Under the pieces are notes generated by a model that was not told the DNA's origin, made no database searches, and saw only the letters and a list, made by a program, of their open reading frames with translations. A stretch of DNA of 64,000 bases from Roseibium litorale (GTDB taxonomy: Bacteria > Pseudomonadota > Alphaproteobacteria > Rhizobiales > Stappiaceae), in the NCBI RefSeq assembly GCF_014842915.1, contig NZ_JACYXI010000008.1, forward strand, positions 186,001 through 250,000, read 5' to 3'. This document shows positions 60,289-64,000 of this stretch, piece after piece. The position numbers were made by a program, and so were the translations under genes. Numbering within the stretch: the first letter of the stretch is position 1; every line of letters begins with the position of its first letter.

Positions 60289-61113
60289 TCAGTTAGACAG
60301 GAATCTGTGGACGCTGCCATCGGCAATCAGGGTTCTGGTAGCACCGCCAAAGACCCATTCCCGAAGCCGGCTGTGACCGAAGCCGCCCGCGACGATCAGA
60401 TCTGCCTTCATGGCATGTGCTGTCCCGAGCAGGGTATCGCCCACATGGCTGGACGACAACAGGATCTCGGAACGTACCTTGACCCCGTGCTTCATCAGAT
60501 AGCGCACCACGTCTGCGATGCTTTCTTTCACCTCATCATTGAGCGAGGCTTCGACAGACGCCAGCAAGACATCCGACGCACGTCTGAGCAACGGCAGCGC
60601 GTCGATGACCGCGCGGCGCGCTTCGCGCGTATTCTTCCAGCCGATCAGAATCCTGTCGGCTGAAAACGAGGATTTATCGCCGCCTGCCAGCAGAACAGGG
60701 CGGCCAGATGAAAGCACCAGGCTCCCGGTATCGACGTTTCGGAAATCGTTACTCTGAAGATCCTCTTCCAAACGGCCGCTAACGATTAGGTCGGCGGCGC
60801 GGGCATGTTTTGTCAAGAGACCTGTTGGATCGCCGACAAGCCCGCGCCAGGTGGCACGCTCGCTATCTCCGGTCACTTGCTCGAACCGGTCGCGAAGCAT
60901 CGTGAGATGCCGGTTGATATCGTCCGTCTGTTGGACGAGAAATTGCGCCTCGAACCCGCCATCGCCGTCCACGGGGGCCGGCATGTAGGTGTTACAGGCA
61001 CAAAAGCCGATGAGATCCGCCTCGAATTCCTCGGCCATCTGCCACGCTATTTGAATGCGCTGGTCGGAGGGGTCGTCAATATCGAGATGAACCATAAGGA
61101 CATTGTAATTCAT
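60289..61113 (-). CDS. Universal stress protein, tandem Usp domains
   Basis: 274 residues from ATG 61113: an N-terminal Usp-like half (MNYNVLMVHLDIDDPSDQRI) and a C-terminal half with DRILIGWKNTREARRAVIDA, LLSSSHVGDTLLGTAHAMKA and ADLIVAGGFGHSRLREWVFG followed by GGATRTL, an ATP-binding motif G-x2-G-x9-G-(S/T) variant. Usp proteins protect under starvation or low oxygen. Adjacent to the phosphotransferase-like gene and to groEL. Confidence 0.9.
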   Translation of the reverse strand: MNYNVLMVHLDIDDPSDQRIQIAWQMAEEFEADLIGFCACNTYMPAPVDGDGGFEAQFLVQQTDDINRHLTMLRDRFEQVTGDSERATWRGLVGDPTGLLTKHARAADLIVSGRLEEDLQSNDFRNVDTGSLVLSSGRPVLLAGGDKSSFSADRILIGWKNTREARRAVIDALPLLRRASDVLLASVEASLNDEVKESIADVVRYLMKHGVKVRSEILLSSSHVGDTLLGTAHAMKADLIVAGGFGHSRLREWVFGGATRTLIADGSVHRFLSN

Positions 61114-61170
61114 CAAGTTTCCTTTCAGCTGTCCGACTGTATCCAGGCCGCCTTCGGCTTAGCTCGCCAC

Positions 61171-62793
61171 TCATGCCATCATGTCGGGTTCCGGAAGCCG
61201 GTCTCTCACGGGTTCAGGCAGTTCGGTCATCGTCGCTTCGGTCAGCAGCAAGACGCCCGAGACCGAGATCGCGTTTTCGAGCGCGACCCTGATGACCTTC
61301 GTCGGGTCGACGATGCCGCTTTCCATAAGGTCCACGTATTCGTTTCTGGCGGCATCAAACCCTGTATCGTTCTTGGCATCCCGCATCCGGGCGATCACGA
61401 CACCGCCGTCGACCGCGGAGTTCTCAGCAATCTGGCGCGTCGGTGCTTCCAGAGCCTTACGGAGGATCCTGACGCCGGTCCGCTCGTCGCCCTCGCATTG
61501 TGTCTCTTCACTTTCCACTGCGGATATGCATCTCAGAAGGGCCATTCCGCCTCCCGGCACGATCCCTTCGGCGATGGCCGCCTTGGTCGCACTGATGGCG
61601 TCGTCGAGGGCTTCCTTGCGGGCTTTCATTTCAGATTCCGTCGGAGCCCCAACACGAATGACCGCAACGCCGCCAGAGAGCTTGGCCAGCCTTTCCTGCA
61701 GTTTTTCCCGGTCGTAATCGCTGGTCGACTTCTCGATCTCGTGGCGGATCTGTTCGACCCGCGCCTCGATGGCCGCGCTCGCACCGTCTCCACCGATGAT
61801 AGTGGTCGTTTCCTTGTCGATTAAGACTCTTTTCGCGTGCCCCAGTTCCGCCGGTGTCACGTTTTCGAGCTTCAAACCCAGGTCTTCGGATATCACCTGG
61901 GCGCCAGTGAGCACAGCAATGTCCTGCAGCATCATCTTGCGCCGGTCGCCAAACCCAGGAGCCTTTACGGCGCAGCTGCGGAAGGTGCCCCGGATCTGAT
62001 TGACGATCAGCGTTGCCAGAGCGTCGCGTTCCACATCCTCCGCGACAACGAGTAGTGGCGCTCCGGTCTTTGCGACCGCTTCCAGCAACCCGACCAGGTC
62101 GTTGACGGCACTTATCTTCCTGTCAACCAGCAGGATCGAGACATCCTCCAGGACGGCCTCCATCTTGTCGGCATTCGTGACGAAATATGGTGACAGATAA
62201 CCCCGGTCGAACTGCATTCCCTCGACGACATCGAGAACGGTCTCAGTCGTTCTGGATTCTTCGACGGTAATGACGCCTTCATTGCCAACCTTCTCCATAG
62301 CAGCACCAACAAGTTCTCCAATAATCGGGTCGTTGTGCGCGGAGATGGTCGCGACCTGTTCCTTTTCCCGTCTGGTTTTTACCGGCCTTGAAATCGCTTT
62401 CAGGGCTATGATGGCGGCTGCGCCCGCCCGGTCGAGGCCCCTCCTGAGTTCGATCGCGCTGGCCCCGGCAACAACATTCTTCAGTCCCTCCGAGAAGATG
62501 ACATGGGCCAGAATGGTGGACGTGCTCGTACCGTCGCCCACCATCTCGCCCGTCTTTTCTGCAGCCTGGCGCAACATGCGCGCGCCGAGGTTTTCTTCCG
62601 GGTCCTGAAGGTCGAATTCCTTCGCGATCGTTACGCCGTCATTGCAGACGATCGGAGCGCCCCATTTGCGTTCGATCAGAACCGATTTGGAGCGTGGACC
62701 GAGGGTTATCCGGACCGCATCTGCGAGCTGCGAAGCTCCCTTCAGGATTTTCTCCCGGGCGGCCGAACGGAAAAGTACTTTCTTATGACCCAT
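61171..62793 (-). CDS. groEL: GroEL-type 60-kDa chaperonin, paralogue without GroES
   Basis: 540 residues from ATG 62793 (GGGTAAC-type weak site; the frame is open to 62850). Matches GroEL throughout ([34 protein letters not shown] with the catalytic Asp, [37 protein letters not shown]). Differences: the nucleotide motif is GDGTSTST instead of GDGTTTAT, and the C-terminus ends PDMMA without the Gly-Gly-Met repeats of housekeeping GroEL. No groES is next to it, so it may use the chromosomal GroES. Possibly a stress-specific paralogue in the Fnr island. Confidence 0.93.
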   Translation of the reverse strand: MGHKKVLFRSAAREKILKGASQLADAVRITLGPRSKSVLIERKWGAPIVCNDGVTIAKEFDLQDPEENLGARMLRQAAEKTGEMVGDGTSTSTILAHVIFSEGLKNVVAGASAIELRRGLDRAGAAAIIALKAISRPVKTRREKEQVATISAHNDPIIGELVGAAMEKVGNEGVITVEESRTTETVLDVVEGMQFDRGYLSPYFVTNADKMEAVLEDVSILLVDRKISAVNDLVGLLEAVAKTGAPLLVVAEDVERDALATLIVNQIRGTFRSCAVKAPGFGDRRKMMLQDIAVLTGAQVISEDLGLKLENVTPAELGHAKRVLIDKETTTIIGGDGASAAIEARVEQIRHEIEKSTSDYDREKLQERLAKLSGGVAVIRVGAPTESEMKARKEALDDAISATKAAIAEGIVPGGGMALLRCISAVESEETQCEGDERTGVRILRKALEAPTRQIAENSAVDGGVVIARMRDAKNDTGFDAARNEYVDLMESGIVDPTKVIRVALENAISVSGVLLLTEATMTELPEPVRDRLPEPDMMA

Positions 62794-62874
62794 TTGAGTT
62801 ACCTTTCGCAACATCTTCCGATTTGCGGAAGTCGAGAGCATTCGGCACACAAAGTTCGGACGAACAGCGGAACT

Positions 62875-63750
62875 CTATTGAGCCAGTTCCTGCAATTGCA
62901 CCTCGCCTGAGTGCTGCAGGCCAATTGAACATTTCCGGATCAGGGTCCGGGCAGGATGGGAACCAGATCCCCTTTGCACTTTTTGGCTTCCAAAGCGTCC
63001 CATCTTGCAGAAGTCCAGATCTCCGGCGCCGGAAATGTCGATCAGGCGGCGCCTGTCCGTGATTTCGAACCGGCTGGGAGACAAAATGCGGAGAATTGAC
63101 TTGTCGGCCATCGAGTGAACCGTCCGGCTGATCGTTTCAACGGTGGTTGAGAGAAATGCAGCGATGTCCCGCCGGCTGATCGGGACATTGATATACCGGC
63201 TGGGTTCTGACCCCGACGGCACGGCGGTGGATGAGGGTTGGCGATGGTTGAGAAAGAGAAAGAAACTGGCGATGCGCTCCGCGACGCTTTGACCACCCAG
63301 GATGATCATCCAGTCCCTTGCCATGTCCAATTGGTTAAGGGCGGACAGAAACATCCGGTGCTCTAATTCGGGATGGCGGCTGAGCAGGTGCTCCAGGGTT
63401 CCCTTGTTGAAACAGCAAAGGGTTGTGTCGCTTGCTGCTTCGATGGCAAACGGCACTGTTTCCGAGAAAGGCCGCCCGAATGTGTCGCCAGCCATCAAAA
63501 GACCAACAATTTGCTGATGACCGTCCCGCGAAGTTCGTTGCATCCGCAAGGCACCGCGAACAACAGTTCCGACAAGGAATGAATATTCTCCCTCCCGTAC
63601 GATAGTTTCACCGGCACGCAGCACGCGGCGTTGCGCATACCGATCAAGCTCTGTCTGCAAATCCCGGTTCGAGACTGAACAGAACGCCGTCGAGCGGACT
63701 ATGCAGTTGTTGCATGTTGAAAGAGATCTGAGGTTACAGCGGACTGACAT
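62875..63750 (-). CDS. Fnr-type oxygen-sensing transcription regulator (Crp/Fnr family)
   Basis: 291 residues. Cysteines C5, C13, C16 and C24 form an N-terminal cluster, and C112/C113 lie where Fnr has Cys122, so an oxygen-labile [4Fe-4S] cluster is likely. A cyclic-nucleotide-fold sensor (RAGETIVREGEYSFLVGTVV, LMAGDTFGRPFSETV) is followed by a helix-turn-helix (ISRRDIAAFLSTTVETISRT) with E..SR in the recognition helix as in Fnr, which reads TTGAT. A tail of about 45 residues after the HTH (KMGRFGSQKVQRGSGSHPAR...) is longer than usual. It is the natural reader of the five TTGA(C/T)-N4-(A/G)TCAA boxes at 51.6-58.3 kb. Confidence 0.9.
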   Translation of the reverse strand: MSVRCNLRSLSTCNNCIVRSTAFCSVSNRDLQTELDRYAQRRVLRAGETIVREGEYSFLVGTVVRGALRMQRTSRDGHQQIVGLLMAGDTFGRPFSETVPFAIEAASDTTLCCFNKGTLEHLLSRHPELEHRMFLSALNQLDMARDWMIILGGQSVAERIASFFLFLNHRQPSSTAVPSGSEPSRYINVPISRRDIAAFLSTTVETISRTVHSMADKSILRILSPSRFEITDRRRLIDISGAGDLDFCKMGRFGSQKVQRGSGSHPARTLIRKCSIGLQHSGEVQLQELAQ

Positions 63751-63944
63751 GCGTCTTTCCCCAAAAAACCTGGGCCGCCCAAAATGGCGGCAAGCAGTTC
63801 ACTTGCCTCCGAATGGAGACGGTTCGCTACGGAGTTTCAGCGCATTCCAATTCATTGTTTGTGGCGGATCAGGCGTTGGCCGGTCAGGCTTTTTGTTGCG
63901 AGCCCGACCCGAATGCCTACTGCTTCTTTTGCAGAGGAGTCTCT

Positions 63945-64000
63945 ATGACATCTTCGCCGGGAGCACCGGATGAACGTTGCTTATCTGCTGCATCTGCAAA
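63945..64000 (+). CDS. Possible gene start cut by window edge
   Basis: An ATG at 63945 has GAGGAG upstream (open to the window end, MTSSPGAPDERCLSAASA), and an ATG at 63970 has GGGAG six bases upstream (MNVAYLLHLQ). Only one can be real; too little sequence to identify. Confidence 0.3.
   Translation, partial: MTSSPGAPDERCLSAASA

Noticed and set aside
1..64000. tRNA, rRNA and riboswitch search
   Set aside because: No cloverleaf with TTCGA loop pattern, no rRNA-like block and no known riboswitch core was recognised by eye; a covariance-model scan would be decisive.

Overview
The window looks like part of a large repABC plasmid or chromid from an alphaproteobacterium of the Rhizobiales/Hyphomicrobiales type (a Stappiaceae/Roseibium-like host would fit, but this is inference). 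Evidence is a complete repABC replication and partition operon (15.8-19.7 kb, minus strand) with a putative antisense RNA between repB and repC, a DUF1612/RHE_PE00001-type protein typical of such plasmids, a serine resolvase, two toxin-antitoxin modules, remnants of several transposases, and many single-operon catabolic and transport cassettes, each with its own LysR, AraC, TetR, LacI or ROK regulator.

Layout. 0-2 kb: end of a FAD oxidoreductase gene and a thiamine-diphosphate enzyme. 2.7-10.3 kb: a winged-helix/NTPase regulator divergent from a three-gene cluster in which a TpsB-type outer-membrane transporter lies between two exported class-C beta-lactamase-like serine hydrolases; no TpsA gene is visible. 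10.4-12.6 kb: IS30, Tn3 and IS6 remnants around a DUF1778/GNAT toxin-antitoxin pair. 12.7-19.7 kb: plasmid maintenance (RHE_PE00001-type protein, resolvase, VapBC, RepC, RepB, RepA). 20-28 kb: small metabolic genes with AraC and TetR regulators and well-formed operators. 28.6-35.8 kb: a tripartite tricarboxylate (TTT) transporter with an esterase, a metallo-beta-lactamase-fold hydrolase, a second TTT binding protein and a LysR regulator. 36-39.7 kb: a LacI regulator with two perfect palindromic operators next to a deletion-fused sugar-acid operon remnant, a DUF3237 gene, a truncated LysR gene and an IS30 remnant. 39.8-46.2 kb: a binding-protein ABC importer annotated by similarity as Fe3+ type, but with a PP2C-like phosphatase gene and a divergent ROK regulator, which suits a phosphorylated sugar better.

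46.5-63.8 kb holds a YhiI-RbbA-YhhJ type exporter followed by a low-oxygen/stress island: host attachment protein, a Cys-rich small protein, a periplasmic EF-hand protein, a phasin, Zn-alcohol dehydrogenase, phosphoribosyltransferase, flavodoxin, Hsp20, PRPP synthetase, an aminoglycoside-phosphotransferase-like protein, a tandem universal stress protein, a GroEL paralogue without GroES, and an Fnr-type regulator with an N-terminal cysteine cluster. Five perfect or near-perfect TTGA(C/T)-N4-(A/G)TCAA palindromes lie in its promoter regions, so the island is probably the regulator's own regulon.

The best candidates for something undescribed are the TpsB/serine hydrolase cluster and the Fnr island with its paired PRPP-making and PRPP-using enzymes and small uncharacterised proteins. 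No tRNA, rRNA or CRISPR array was seen.
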